Shown here piece after piece: positions 18,099-30,962 of a DNA stretch of 64,000 nucleotides. This DNA comes from Liolophura sinensis (lineage: Eukaryota > Mollusca > Polyplacophora > Chitonida > Chitonidae). Under the pieces are notes generated by a model that made no database searches, was not told the DNA's origin, and saw nothing but the letters and a program-made list of their open reading frames with translations. Each line of letters opens with the position of its first letter. The stretch's first letter is position 1. A program made the translations under genes and the position numbers. The stretch is from contig NC_088300.1 in the NCBI RefSeq assembly GCF_032854445.1, forward strand, positions 22,487,608 through 22,551,607, given 5' to 3'.

Positions 18099-19279
18099 AG
18101 TCATAGTGCTCCACAGTGGAGATGCATTGTTGGTAATATGACATCACCAATGAGGGATAGGCAATACTTAGACCATAACATACACAGTCAATTAATAAAA
18201 TTATAACGATAATCAACTGTTTTCACTGTGGTGTTGGCTGGCAGGTCGTAGAGGCCTCAATAGGAAATATAGAAATCTTTGATATTAATAACACCTTGTA
18301 CATGTACTTGTATACCAGCCACAGAATCCCTTGTTGTATTTTTTAATCCACTACATATTTTATAAATGGACATAGACCATTAAACATTAGCATTAATAAT
18401 GATGATATATATTCTAAATTTTCCATCAAAGCCAGACTAACAATGATACTTATTATTCTACCCAAACACATCTGGACTGTTTCACACAGCACTATTACTA
18501 GTATTATATAAAATCTATCTGTGAAAGAAATTCCACGGCTAATGCTTCAGAAAAAACGCGAAACTCTGCAGTGGTCAGTCAGTCGAGAAACGATCTAATA
18601 GGCTGAGTTAAACAACTTAAACCAACAAAGGCTCAAAACATACATGTATGTAAACTGTTCACTTTTATACTATTAATAATTGTCACATACATAAACCTCT
18701 ATATGTGATGCATATTTCACATATATATACATAAAATAATTAACATAAAAAAAACTATGTCTTGTGAATGCACCAACCTTTAATTCCTAGCCTACATCCA
18801 CTCCAACAATGTAGCCACCTAGTTTTCAGCTGAATACCCATCAATATGAAACCAATTCTCCCTCTGATATGCCAGTGGAGTGTAGGCCTTTGCCATGTAC
18901 AACTGTTATGTGTGTGCAGTCCCTAACAGGCTGTTATTCTGGTTTAGACGTCCATGTGCCCTGATTGCAACTTACATGTTTGCAATACTTCAGACTGGCT
19001 GGATCAGGACATCATCACAGCATATGGTATGATATAAAGCTGGAGTATTATTCTATAGAAGTTAGGTGTCTAATATAATGGCTGATGTACAAGATCTTTT
19101 CTTGCTTCTATTGTAAGTTACATCTGCTTGGAAGACTTAAAGGGAAAAAAAAAATAGCAATACAGATACGTGGAAAAAATAGCAAGACAAGTGAACGTGT
19201 ACAAACCCTCTTAACAAATATCTCTGGAAACCAAGTAGGATTAGCCTTTCTTTTATTTGCAAAAGAAGTAGACCTTATC

Positions 19280-20190
19280 AAATTACAAACTTCTGAAACT
19301 TTACTGTTCAGATTAGGTCAGCATTCATCGCTGCATGTAACTGCCACCAGCAGGTGAGAACTGTGGAGAGAACTAAAACTGCGGAGAGAGCTAGAACTGT
19401 GGAGAGAGCTAGAACTGCGGAGAGAGCTAGAACTGCGGAGAGAGCAAAATCTGTGGAGAGAGCTAGAACTGTGGAGAGCTAAAACATGATCCTTAGCACA
19501 AAGTTTCTCAACTTCACTGTTAGGATCAGGATAACATTTATTGCTGCTCATCTCTGTCTTCACAGGTGTAACTGCCACAGGTATGTGAGAACTGTGCAGA
19601 GAACTAAAACATGATCCTTACCACAAAGTTTCTCAACTTCACTGTTAGGATCAGGATAACATTTACTGCTGCTCATCTGTCTTCACAGGTGTAACTGCCA
19701 CAGGTATGTGAGAACTGTGCAGAGAACTAAAACATGATCCTTACCACAAAGTTTCTCAACTTTTCTGTTAGGATCAGGATAACATTTACTGCTGCTCATC
19801 TCTGTCTTCACAAGTGTAACTGTCACAGGTATGTGAGAACTGTGCAGAGAACTAAAACATGATTTTAACAGCTTCTGAACTTTACTGATAGAGTCAAGTT
19901 AACATTTTTTGCTGCTAGTAACTGCCACCAGCAGGTGAATTAAAACATGATCCTAAATACAAGGCTTCTGAACATTACTGTTAGGAGCCATCTCACATTT
20001 ATTGCTGCTCATCTCTAGTCATGGCAGGTAACCTCAGTAACAGGTGAGAACTATGGGCACAGCTAAAACATCTGCAAAGTCTCTAAGCTTCACTGTCAGG
20101 GTCAAATTCACTTTTACTGCTGCTAATCTCTGCCATGGCAGCTAACTGTCACCAGTATGTGACAACTGAGAGGACAGAGCTAAAACATGA
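19280..20190 (+). repeat. Composite satellite: 18-bp array inside a roughly 122-bp repeat
   Basis: At 19360-19484 about seven 18-bp units (ctgcggagagagctagaa type) occur. From about 19485 a longer unit repeats with spacing of about 122-126 bp (actgtgcaga at 19591, 19713 and 19839), carrying aaaacatgatcc, ttaggatcaggataac and gctgctcatct. Later copies diverge. The 18-bp unit looks like a local expansion of the ctgtggagagaacta segment of the long unit. Confidence 0.88.
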
Positions 20191-21489
20191 TCCTAACTGC
20201 AAAACACAAAGATCTTTCTTTTGCCAGGGGGCCATTTAGGTCGAAACTGTATAGACAGATATTAAACAATGCGCTGAGACAAATGAAGTTTTGTGAGATC
20301 TTCCTGAGCATTATATTAATGACTAGACCATCGTTGGCACTTGCTTAAGAAAATGTCTCTAACATACAAAAGTATCTAATACTAGCTGCTATATAGTACA
20401 TAATATGTTTTAGTGTGTGCAGTGGCAATATACAAGACCTAATGGACTGTTCCTATCATTTCTAAATACGTATACTTGCAAGAGCAGGGAATATATAAAG
20501 GCATAATATGTTTACTATACAAACTATGTAAAATATTTTGCTGTAAATTTCTGCTGTAAATGTGAGAGATTCAGACTCTACCTTAGAGGCTTAACCAGAT
20601 GTCAGGAATGCCATATAAAAGATCAATAATATTTATCGGTCCATATGTTATACATGTATATCTGTCTCACCAAATGTTAAGTAATGGGCATGACATTAAA
20701 CCTTTCTATCTATTCACAATGATCCCAAGTGCATGGGTTTTCTACCATTTCTTGTAGAAATGTGGATAATAACGATGTGGATGTACCTTTCCAATCTAGA
20801 ATTAATGAAAGGTTGCCTCAATAATTACAATAAGACAGCTACTGTAAAGTAGCAAACACACGTTTCAATATTATATAGTAATATATAGTAATACAGATAA
20901 TTTGTACATGATAACTTACTGCAGACTGGTCAATTTCATAAAACAAACTTTTAAGTAAAGGACATATTAAAACCCTGAGGTCCAAAAATAGCACAATTTT
21001 CTTCCAAACACGTCAAAAGATTTTGCTCCATTGTAGTGCCTTATATTATAAAGCTCTTAAGAATAATTGTGGGCTTATATATATATGCTATATACACTGT
21101 ACATGCTTATAGATTCTAAGTCTAATCACAAATGATACATACTTACATAACCATATCATGTATACCGATACAATGACATTACTTTTATCTGATCTTGGCG
21201 AAGCGTATGTTGGTATTCCGTTGTAGGATCCTTTTCAGTAACACCTTTCAATAATAATCTTTTCACAATTCACTGACACAGGTACATACCTGTATATTAT
21301 ACCCACTGCTTGAGAATAACAGCCATATACAACGGATGACGTGACAACAATTATTAAAAAATCTCAAATTCAAAAACTGCCGATAGCTTTACATCGCTGC
21401 TCCAAGTATAACCTGTGTGTAAGATTCCATTACAGGTGAATAGACACAAATGCTAGCAGTGATCAATTACCTGTGATTAAAGCTACTGT

Positions 21490-21702
21490 CATTCTTCAAC
21501 CTTTTCGCATGTTTGCAATGTGTTTATTCAAGCAATCTCTGAGGGCATTATTCTGCGCAGGCTCATAAAATTACACTTTTTGGGAAGTCTTGCAACTGGC
21601 CAATCCAAACCAATGTAGTTCTGTCTCAAAAATCAAATTGAAAACCTGCATGAACAGCACTGAAAACTGTTCTTTCACATGTGAAACGGTTGAGGAATTA
21701 GG
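21490..21702 (-). mobile_element. Family M element, best-preserved copy
   Basis: Starts cattcttcaaccttttcgca and ends cacatgtgaaacggttgagg, so its ends are inverted copies. Internal blocks match 479-656 in reverse complement, including ctggccaatcca. About 213 bp, no coding potential, typical of a MITE. Confidence 0.72.
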
Positions 21703-22115
21703 ATATTAAGAAAGATGATTAAATGTCAAATAAATAGCTAATAGTTGTGTAGCTTGTGTAATACGGACATGCTGAGATAAGTATTTGCGGAGTTCAGTAT
21801 GTAGTGAGCAATGAGAGTGATTTATATACATTCATAATATAAATCTTATCATCTGTACGATAACTCAGAATTGCGAATAAAATTCCGCCACCCATGTTTT
21901 TTCTGTGGCTTCGGTTATCGTGGCATGATCTAGATTTAGTAAACTGATTGTCAAGAAACTGAGACATCCAAACGTGCTTGACATGGGCTACACATAAAAC
22001 AATTATGTACACGTTTTCCTGACATTTTAACTGATTTCAATAGACGCGCATACAAAAAATGAAAAATGATACACATTTCAGGTTGTCCCTCTGCTATATA
22101 GATCCCTGGAGCATG

Positions 22116-22315
22116 TTACAGCTCATAGATCGTGTTGGAGTAGAGAAAACTTGACGTCAGCGGGTACAACAAAACCATCCAAGTGATGGCCCCGATCAGA
22201 AAGCAGGCCATTAGTTTGGTGCGAGTGGGCTGTTGATATGCCATCACCTCTCCGAAGGCTGGGAAGCCCATGTGATTACAGAAGGCATGAGCTATGACAG
22301 GAGCCAACAGGTGCC
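22116..22315 (-). CDS. RCE1: RCE1 last exon with HxxxN motif and final membrane helix
   Basis: Encodes GHLLAPVIAHAFCNHMGFP followed by a hydrophilic loop and a hydrophobic helix (LIGAITWMVLLYPLT), ending YSNTIYEL. H231 and N235 form the third CPBP motif. The C-terminus is shorter than in human RCE1. Confidence 0.93.
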
Positions 22316-25300
22316 CTGTGAACATACACGTACAATAATAAATAATTTCTTCAGTTCTTTATTTACAATGTATTTCATTGGTGTTAATTGCTGAATTTTT
22401 GAATGAAGATTGTTGTCAGATCTATAGGTAGAGGACATCTGAAGGCTGGGAGTACATCACTGCTTCTTGCAAGGTATATGACAAACCTCAGTAAAGTAAA
22501 AGAAAGCCAAAATATGAAGTAAGGTTCATCATTTGGACAACTGAAAACTATACATAAAATACTTTCATTTTTTTTTCTTTCAGATTTTTTAAAGAGTGTT
22601 GAAAGGCAATCAAATGTTTGAATACTGTGGTGGGCTTTATGAGCCATACTGACTGTATCTAGAAACGTCAGATCACCTTTTTTCCCTGATGTTCACCAGA
22701 AGAAAGGAATTTTTGGGAATGTTATTTCAGTAATGTTTTACTCATGGGTAAAATTCCAACCTTCAGTGTCGTGATTAGAGTTGGATAAACTTCCTGTGAT
22801 GTCAGAGTTCCTAAGCTCTGATAGTATGGTCCATAAAGCCCACCTTACAATTCAAATGTTTGAACGCCTTTAACTCTTTTCACAGAAACTTCAAAAAATT
22901 AAATGAAAGTATATTTGTGCATAGTTTTAAGTAATCTATTTAGTGCTGCCTACTTTGATTTTTAGAGTTTTTTTTCCTTTACAGCCACACAGAACAAAAA
23001 AGAGAGCTGTATACAAAGCTTGGTATTCAGTCACAACAGTAGCTAGCTGTCAGCCAGGGTTTCCTCCAACAATAAAACTGAACGTTCTCCCACAAGTAAA
23101 ATATTCTCGAATATAGCTCAAAACGCCAATCAAATAAACTGACAATTGTGTTCCAACAGATATGGCCACACCGATTTAAAATGTTTTACAGGCAGAATAA
23201 ATCTTTATCCACTGTCTGAAGATAGAATAAAAATTACAACAAAATTGAAAAGATCATCTAATTTGTGGAAAATGTAGACTGTCACAGCAATTTTTCCTGC
23301 TGAAGACAAATTTATAAGAGAAATTATAATATCATGATGGAACAAAATAAAAAGGTGGATATGCAGTTTTATTTGTATTTCAATTTGTAATTGTTTAGTG
23401 TCGACTTTTCATGTTGCTTAACACAGCAATAAAATTTATTCTTCATAAAGTATTTCTCTTTTATCTTGAAACCACTTTACTAGTGTATAGCCGGGCTTAT
23501 GAGTATGGCGTCGTTGAGCAGAAACAACCCTGGTAAGATTGGAGTGGCCATACATGGTTATGGAGTACCCACAAAAAAAACAACTTACCTGTTCTTAAGA
23601 AAAGAAAAGCTGAGTAAGCACCAAATATTGTAGTGTAAAATAATTGGAAACCTGTGAACAAAAAAAAAAAAAAAAAAAGATTCATAACTGGTTCAGAGCA
23701 GAAACTGTACACCATTTTCATGACCAAAAATTGCTTATTATGTAAGTCTACATAATAAGCAGTAATGTTTTTTTAATCACAAGACAATGATAAAGTGGAT
23801 TTTGAATTGCTTTTACTACTGTTTCAAAGTAGCTTAATGTTAGACTTACATCATGCCCAACTATGCAGCCATTTCATATAATGGATAGAAACAGTACAAA
23901 TGACTGAATTTTGGAAAACTCTTCACAGTGCACAGTGAGGGCCAATGAAATATTCAAAAAGCCTGAGAAACAAGGTCACTTGTGAAAAATCAGCTTTCAC
24001 CATTCGTCATTTCATGAAATCCTGCACATTCAGCTTTTTTTACTATAAATGCATGCATACCATCATTTCTTTCACGAAAGAACATTGTTTTAAAAAATCC
24101 ATGCACTTACAGGCCTGCTTAAAAGCTTCCTTCACTTCAACTTGTCCATGAATAATTTTCTCAATCATATGGTGAAAATGAGCTGAAAGACAGACATCAA
24201 ATGAAAGTAGCCAAGGTCATCAAGTGAAAGTGTTTGCTTATCAATGTACCTATCAAAATCTGCGTGCAAAAAGGACACAAAAACCTGACAATCATCTCAC
24301 AAATAACACACTTAATATAGACACTTCAGATCATATGATGACAAGTACCTTTGCAAACTATTTTCATCTTTTCATTTATTTGGGTTTTATTGGGTTGATC
24401 ATAAACTGGAGCTAATACACTCTAAAACTTCTGCTTACTTTTCCCTCCTCCTTTCCCTACTTCTGCTTTCGTACTTACCAACGCCAAAGAAGAATGGGCA
24501 CAAGAAGACAGACCAGCCTGCCCCTATAGTGGGTACCAGAAGAGGCAACATACAGGCACGGAATATGAATTCTTCAGAGAAAGGGGCCTGTAATATAGTA
24601 CTGTATCTTTAGCTTATTCATAATGGAGAAATAGCCAGTTGTACGTTCATAAAACATTATATGTACTTCTTACAAAAAGGCAGAAAAGGCGGAAAGTCAT
24701 TGTGCTATCAGGCAATACCAATGATAGAAAAAGAAGTCAACCAGACTGATGTCGCCTATGTTGTTGTTGTTTCACCATTAATTTCTCTCAAGAATACTTT
24801 TCCATCAAAATGACCCCGATGTGCTGAAAGTTTTTGCGCTAACACTTTTACGTCTAGGGTGAAAAAAATTTATTCCACAGACTGCATACATCTCTTTACA
24901 GCCACATCCCATATTGTTTTGAACTCCTCTCAGTGGCAATAACTAATGGTAAGGTGGAATCTGATTGGACTATGAGTCATGCATATTTAAGAAGGAAAGT
25001 TCAGGGCTTCGAAGAGATAATATGGCTCAGTAAAATAAAGGTGGATGATGTTGGACTTCACTGACTTCATTAAATGTGTGATGTGTGTTTGCCAGAAAAG
25101 ACTTACTGGGCACTGAGAAACTTACCACAATGTGGTTTCTCAGCCAGATGATGTTTTTGATGTTGTTTGACCAATACTTTGGCTCTGAAAAAGATTGAGA
25201 AAGCCCAGTGTAAACACAATCATTTCTATTTCTTTGGGGAAGAAATCACAGTAGAGTAAATGTTTTAACTTTGACCAGGATATGAATTAGCAGTTTGATA

Positions 25301-28300
25301 CCACAAAGGCGTCCAAGCACAGGAGTTTCCAGATTCGATCTTACAACATCACAGTGACTTCCCTTTGTGTGGATTAATAACTCGATGGAATGGGGAGGGC
25401 CATCAGTTCACTTTAACAGGGGGTGGGGTGGTGAGGATATGTACAAAAGTTAATATCATCCATAATCTATGACTTTCATTTTCTGGACTACATGTATAAT
25501 TTAGTTGAGTGGATTTTTTAGGAAATTACAACAAATTGAAGTCATGGATAATTTTCAATAATAAAAATATATGTATTGCATTTGTCCATGCTAAAATGTA
25601 CTGAGTAGCCCTCGCTTGCCGTACACTGGACACGTCACAACGCAAAGGGATGTCACCAGAATGTTGCAACATCAAAGAAATTCCTATGTTGTAACATGAT
25701 TTTCTAGCTCAACTCTTCCACAGACCATAAACAAGCTGTTTGGTGCCTATTCTTGTACATACCATAATAGTGCGAGGATAAATTCAATATATCAGTAGAC
25801 AAGAGCTAACAAACATGGAGTAATTACCCAGGTACAGCCTGAAAACACCATCCATGTAATGTAAAGTCAGGGGGCCGAAGAATAAAATCTACAACATAGT
25901 AAAAGGACATTTATTTACTGATTTATATAACTGAGGTTGCCTAATTTGATATTACTCAAATTATCAAGGTGGCTTTTCTCTGAGTTGAAAATTTAAGATG
26001 TGAAGTTGCTCCCTTCTAAACATACAAATCGAGACAACATGTAATTCCATTCAAGCTTTAGAAGTCAGCTTCATGATGTCAGGTTTCATAAATAAACATA
26101 CATTTTGTCAAACACCCATTATCAACATTTCATTGCCCAAGGACGTACCATAGTGAGAATAAGAGGTAGTATTAGGGAGGGGATCAACCCATAAAACCGG
26201 ATTCCAATCCATTCGAAAAGCCCATGTGCCTGAAACAATCCAAAACAGAGAGATTTGTAAGCAGCGAAATGCAGCTCTACAAAGCAAAGGAAACAAAGCC
26301 TCACCTGGCAGCTGTTTCTCAAAAGTGACTTAACTTTATGACCGCGTATGGTATTTACGATGGGCTTTTTGCTACGTCCGTTTCTCAAAGCATGTCTTTA
26401 ATCTCACCGGCACGTGTAGCTCCTACAACCTATCAGCGGCCTAGTTTTGGACAAGAACTTGAACTCTTCAATGAAAAAAGGTGAAAAATATACAGGCACT
26501 GATGCAGAAGCAACAACAACAACATAAGCTTTGACGAAAGGTGGTTACATGTGCGAACACTTCTTCGGTTCATTTGCTGTAGCGGGTTACTGAAACGGGA
26601 ATAATGTTTTTGTCAGCTGCTTACTGCGGCATCTGTGGGCCACATTTGCCTACATATTTGCAGGTTTTTCATTGTTATGACTGACCTATGACACCTCATC
26701 ATGGGCGAAAAATGTGCGACCTGTCGAGGGCGTAAATTTGTTTTGAGAAACAGTGACATCAAAAGTTTTATGACATAAGATGGGCCTAAGTCTACGACAG
26801 TCCTAAGTCTTTCTGAGAAACAGCCCCCTGGCATCATATCTCTGTGACTTAAGATCACACCAGGATTATTTTTACATCACATTCACATCAGGTAAATTGT
26901 ACTACAGGGGGTTTATAACAGGGCAGTTGCTGGCTCCCTGCAGCCTGATACTTCTGTGGAAAATTGACCAGGAAGCTGTCTACTTTGATCAAAACTCCTA
27001 TTTTGCTTGACTTAATTCTTTGTCAGGTAGCTGGCTACTTTCCCAGGGTAGCCTTCTTCTCAAAAAGTTAATGAAAGCCCTGTAAACTGTGGAAGACTGT
27101 GTTTTGAGAACAATTTCAGTTACACTCATTAACTAGCGTTTTTTGTCGATATACCTTTTCAATGAATCCATACTTAAAAAATTCTCTGTTGGATGTAACC
27201 TGCCACTTCACAAAAGATTGAGGCCTTTTTTCAGGAGAGTGGTGGGGTTATACCCAACAAACAAGTTTTTACTGATGGTCGCATGGTTTATGCTCCATTA
27301 AACAGGTTTTCCTCACACAAGTTTATTAACCCTGTTTTTGGCTAGAACTATTAAATAATACATGCACCTACATCAGGGCTTTCTGACGTTGACCCGAAGA
27401 ACCAAAGTAAAGGTGGAACAAGGACTGACACCAGCCCAACGCTGACAAACCGTCTCTTGATAGTATCTGGGTGATCCCTGCAAAATAAAATCAAATCAAT
27501 TAAAATTATTAGATACAAGTAAAAAAAAAATCACCCAGGATTCGAAATATGGGATGCATACATGCACCAGTGCACCAAAATTTCTTCTTTCCAAACATAG
27601 AAAATACTAACTACATTCACTGCATGCATGCAGATATTGATTACTTTTTAGGACCTAAAATTTTGTCCATTTTGCCGATTTTGCAAGTTCTCTTGATCTA
27701 GGAAAGGTCTTTTGAGGTTTATGAAGAAGGAGTGAGTGAGTGAGTGAGTGCTTGGGGTTTAACGTCGTACTCAACAATTTTTCAGTCATATGACGACGAA
27801 GGAATCATTAGGGTGCATGTACGTGTAATGTGCCTCCTTGTTGCAGGACGGATTTCCACCGCTCTTTTATTCAGTGCTGCATCACTGAGACGACTTACCG
27901 AAGGCACGGGCCATTATACTGATATGGGTCAACCAGTCATTGCACTATCCCCTTCATGTTGAACGCCAAGCGAGGAAGTTACAACTTCCTCTTTTAAAGT
28001 CTTAGGTGTGACTCGATCAAGGATTGATCCTGGATCTACCGGTCCCGAAGCGGACGCTCTACCATATGAAGAAGGAAGGGTAATATTCTACTGGTATCAA
28101 CACCCAATATAAGGGTACTTTTCTGAAGTGAATTTTTATTTTTACAATAAATCTAGCCATTTTACTAGCTACATGAAACACAAAGTTAAACACAATGTAA
28201 ATATATATATAATAAACGTGACAGGTTGACTCAATTACATGATGCCTTGCACACATGGCCAGTCATCACAGTGGTATTCCAAGTGGCTTTTAATCAACAC

Positions 28301-29772
28301 ATCATGTTTGACTTCCCTTTCACCCAACATGCAATGTTTGAGTAGCAGTTCAGAAAAGTGGAGTGAGAACAGAATGAAGCAAAATATGCATGATGGTGCT
28401 TGTGCAAGCGAGCTGAGAGTTGTGCCACAACTGACATGTTATGGACTTGACCTAAAACGGTGTATGCTTAACCATAGATAGTTGAAGTAAATCAAACAGT
28501 GAGATCTATTTTCAGCAATTCTTGATATTCATCAGCCTTAATGTTTAATTGTTGAATTAAAAAGCCTGGTATGTCCATTCCGCAAGGCACTCTGTGGAAC
28601 AAAGTTGGCCATTAAATTCACTTTAAAACTGCTGCACATGCCAATTTCTGGTGTACGTTAAAGAGAATATGACCTTTATTACCACTCCTGCGAGTGTAAA
28701 TCCATTCCCAAAAGGAAATGTTGTTGAAATCCATAGAAATATTGCCTTCTCACTTGTCAAAATAACTTTGTACTGCCATGGCAAGTCAGGTATACTTAAA
28801 TCTTGGAACAGCACACCAAAAGATACAAAAATCAACCTAACAATATAGAACCACGCAACCAGTCTCAAATAGCAATGATTTCATCCGTCATCATGAATGT
28901 AGGATAGAGAGAACAATTTGCCCAGTCAGTTGAGCCTTAATTCCGAAGACTCCAGTGCGCATCTGCACTGTTATCCCTGTTTTCTGCCCGTTGCCTCAGA
29001 TACAATCTGGATTTTGGATGAACCTGATACATCACACATGCACACCGCAATTTTGACAAGGGAAAAGTCAACACTGTATCAGGTTTTCTGCATGTAACTA
29101 GTCTGAAATTGATTGAAACTTGCAGGAGTGATCGAAAAGACCCATATCTCTTCTCAGTCCACACCAGAAATTGGTGTCTGTCGCCGTTTTGGAGTGGATT
29201 TAATGGCCCACTTTCACAAAGTGTCTAGCGGAATGGACCTGCAGGTTTTTTTTAATTTAACAATTAAACTTTGAGGCAGCTAAATATCAGAAATTCTGGA
29301 AAGTAGATTATGACTTTTTATTTAATTGAGCTAGAATTGAAATAGCCATCTGACTTGACTCAGAAGCCATTACCTCAACAAAAATTTCCAACCTATTTAA
29401 GAGGGGATCAACAATTTGCGACAGACAGCAAACCTCAGCTTTAAAAACACCCTTAAACATGTCCCAGTAGTAAGGTTACTGCCAGTGGTTTATTCCTAGT
29501 TCTAACGTTTAACAATCAATGAATGAAGTCCAACTTGATAGGGACTAACACGCGTTGTTGTTGCATTGACTAAAATGAGTCATGCTTCCACTGATGATCA
29601 AACATCACCTCAGGGTATTCTGTTAAATGTCTATGTTTAATTCATTTTACCTGTTTTTAGAGACACTGTCAGCCCAAACATATAAGCTCCCAACATATAT
29701 CACTGCAAACAAAAGGCAAAGCAAGACCGCCTGCCAGGCTGCAAGGATAAACACAAGCGCCATTTTCAACAT
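22116..29772 (-). CDS. RCE1: CAAX prenyl protease 2 (Ras-converting enzyme 1), ER membrane CPBP-family endopeptidase
   Basis: Nine minus-strand exons: 29772/29763-29651, 27477-27372, 26229-26149, 25888-25828, 25184-25126, 24587-24479, 24182-24111, 23651-23589, 22315-22116 (TAA). Phases agree at all eight junctions, giving 287 aa from the ATG at 29763 or 290 aa from an in-frame ATG at 29772; a TAG lies further upstream in frame. The product is strongly hydrophobic. CPBP signatures are all present (numbering from 29763): APFSEEFIFRA with E145/E146 and R150, FFGVAHFHH with H178, and APVIAHAFCNHMGFP with H231 and N235. RCE1 removes the last three residues of farnesylated or geranylgeranylated CAAX proteins (Ras, Rho, lamins) in the ER membrane, after the prenyltransferase and before ICMT. 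Human RCE1 is 329 aa, so this copy is slightly short at both ends. It diverges from TMEM87, whose start codon lies 1.2 kb away. Confidence 0.96.
22535..22938. repeat. Inverted repeat with about 110-bp arms in RCE1 last intron
   Basis: The arm at 22540-22650 is the imperfect reverse complement of 22823-22935 (atggtccataaagcccacc and ttaaatgaaagtat on the right). About 170 bases separate the arms. It is probably a fold-back element; terminal duplications could not be fixed. Confidence 0.7.
23030..23145 (+). mobile_element. SINE family A 3' fragment, diverged
   Basis: Keeps gtttcctccaaca, the ttctc-aatat block, and the end cgccaatcaaataaac. Degenerate 3' remnant in RCE1's last intron. Confidence 0.55.
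24479..24587 (-). CDS. RCE1: RCE1 catalytic exon (EExxxR motif)
   Basis: Encodes APFSEEFIFRACMLPLLVP up to FFGV. The two glutamates and the arginine form the first conserved CPBP motif; the glutamate is catalytic in characterised RCE1. The next exon (24182-24111) completes FFGVAHFHHMIE, which carries the FxxxH motif. Confidence 0.95.
26300..26832. mobile_element. Fold-back element with repeated ctgtttctcaaa motif in RCE1 intron
   Basis: The left end tggcagctgtttctcaaaag is inverted at the right end (tctgagaaacagccccctgg). Further tgtttctcaaa and gacttaa motifs repeat inside each arm in the same inverted sense. About 530 bp, no coding capacity. It begins about 70 bp upstream, in the gene's direction, of RCE1 exon 3. 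Confidence 0.65.
27731..28064 (-). mobile_element. SINE family B, full-length minus copy
   Basis: Reads in reverse complement from the tRNA-like head (ends cggacgctctacca on the plus strand) to the tail shown as agtgagtgagtgcttggggt. Well preserved; it lies in RCE1 intron 1. Confidence 0.85.
28574..29237. mobile_element. MITE with about 77-bp terminal inverted repeats in RCE1 intron 1
   Basis: The left end tccattccgcaaggcactct and the right end (reverse complement tccattccgctagacacttt) stay alignable for about 77 bases, both reaching accaatttctggtgt (directly or with one block changed). The 500-bp interior holds no recognised protein. Long TIRs and no coding capacity fit a non-autonomous DNA transposon. 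Confidence 0.78.
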
Positions 29773-30962
29773 ATGTGTACACCTTTTGGCCCTCTAACAA
29801 AGAAGATGGAGAGTACAAATGCCACATCAAGAAGTTGGAAAGTTTTAAACCCTGTCCAGACAACATCTGGTACAAAAAAAAAAGAAAGAAAAAGAACATA
29901 TATACTCAAGAATAATTTGTTTAGTATACTACAGCAATCAGCATTATGGTTGGATAAAACTGGACATAACCTGGTGGAAAACCCAGAACCAATCGCAGGT
30001 TCTCAGGCTAAATGTAAACTGTCAGGGTATTTATGTAGCCTTGGAACAATGTTTAAGCATGGAGTTATATATGGTATAGGTACCTCCATGGCTTAACCAA
30101 GCTGCTGACAACCATACATAAAGTTCATTTTTAGCTGTTTACGTCTTAGGTGATATGATTAATAAATTACAATAAATAACTAAATACATGAACAAACAAA
30201 TGATGATGTAGATAATGATCAAAGAATCATGATCATTGATTTTTTTTTTTTTTTTTTTTTTTTTGATTGGTGTTTTACGCCGTACTCAAGAATATTTCAC
30301 TTATACGACGGCGGCCAGCATTATGGTGGGTGGAAACCGGGCAGAACCTGGGGGAAACCCACGACCATCCGCAGGTAGCTGCCAGACCTTCCCACATACG
30401 GCCGGAGAGAAAGCCAGCATTAGCTGGACTTGAACTCACAGCGACCGCATTGGTGAGAGACTCATGGGTCATTACGCTGCGCTAGTGCGCTAACCAACTG
30501 AGCCACGGAGGCCCCCATGATCATTGAGGAAATGAATAATGAAGGTTTAAACTTAAGCGGGACTGCTGTGATTAAATCTTGGCGGATGAATAAAATTTGA
30601 TATTAAACCAAGATTAAAGCCTGTAAAAAATTGTTTACCAGGGTATGCAGGATAAACAATGAGAGAAGGAATATATATGTATACAGGCATTTATACCTTC
30701 ATTAAGTCCATTAATTTTTACATTGATTACTTTGTGGGCCTATAGGCCTACACGTAATTTCTGCAAGTTTTACCTAGTTGAGCTTGTAACATTAAGGTTA
30801 GTATAAAATTTTTAGTGCAAAGTGCAAACAAGAAAAATTATTATTTTGTGCACAAAAGAACAATGTCATTCTATGCAAGCTCTCCTAGTCCGATTTCGTT
30901 CTCAACATTGACTAAGTCCGGTTTCGCTTTTAAATGTGCCTTACACGTCAGCCTGATTAAAA
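29773..30962. promoter_or_regulatory. Divergent intergenic region between RCE1 and TMEM87
   Basis: About 1.2 kb separates the two divergent start codons, so both promoters should lie here. The middle is occupied by a near-complete minus-oriented SINE at 30240-30516. No TATA box or other specific element can be called with confidence. Confidence 0.4.
30240..30516 (-). mobile_element. SINE family A, full-length minus copy
   Basis: A poly-T run at 30240-30264 is the reverse of the A-rich tail, followed by gattggtgttttacgccgta. The copy ends gagccacggaggccccc, the reverse complement of the tRNA-like head. It is one of the best copies in the window and sits in the RCE1-TMEM87 intergenic region. 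Confidence 0.93.

Larger units (their letters stand above)
14741..22115. other. Intergenic region between PSMC4 and RCE1 (convergent 3' ends)
   Basis: No protein-coding or RNA gene was recognised over 7.4 kb. Short open frames here show no homology I recognise and no splice-compatible partners. It contains a family B SINE, a 38-bp array, a truncated family A SINE, a 21-bp array, a composite satellite and a family M element, listed separately. Confidence 0.6.

Noticed and set aside
18549..18600. Possible structured RNA near 18.55 kb
   Set aside because: No stable stem or known RNA motif could be identified by eye.
19318..19578. Ser-rich repetitive open frame on the minus strand
   Set aside because: Generated by the 18-bp satellite unit; no splice context or homology seen.
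30267..30485. Open frame over the SINE at 30240-30516
   Set aside because: The same frame recurs in several family A SINE copies, so it is repeat sequence and not a gene.
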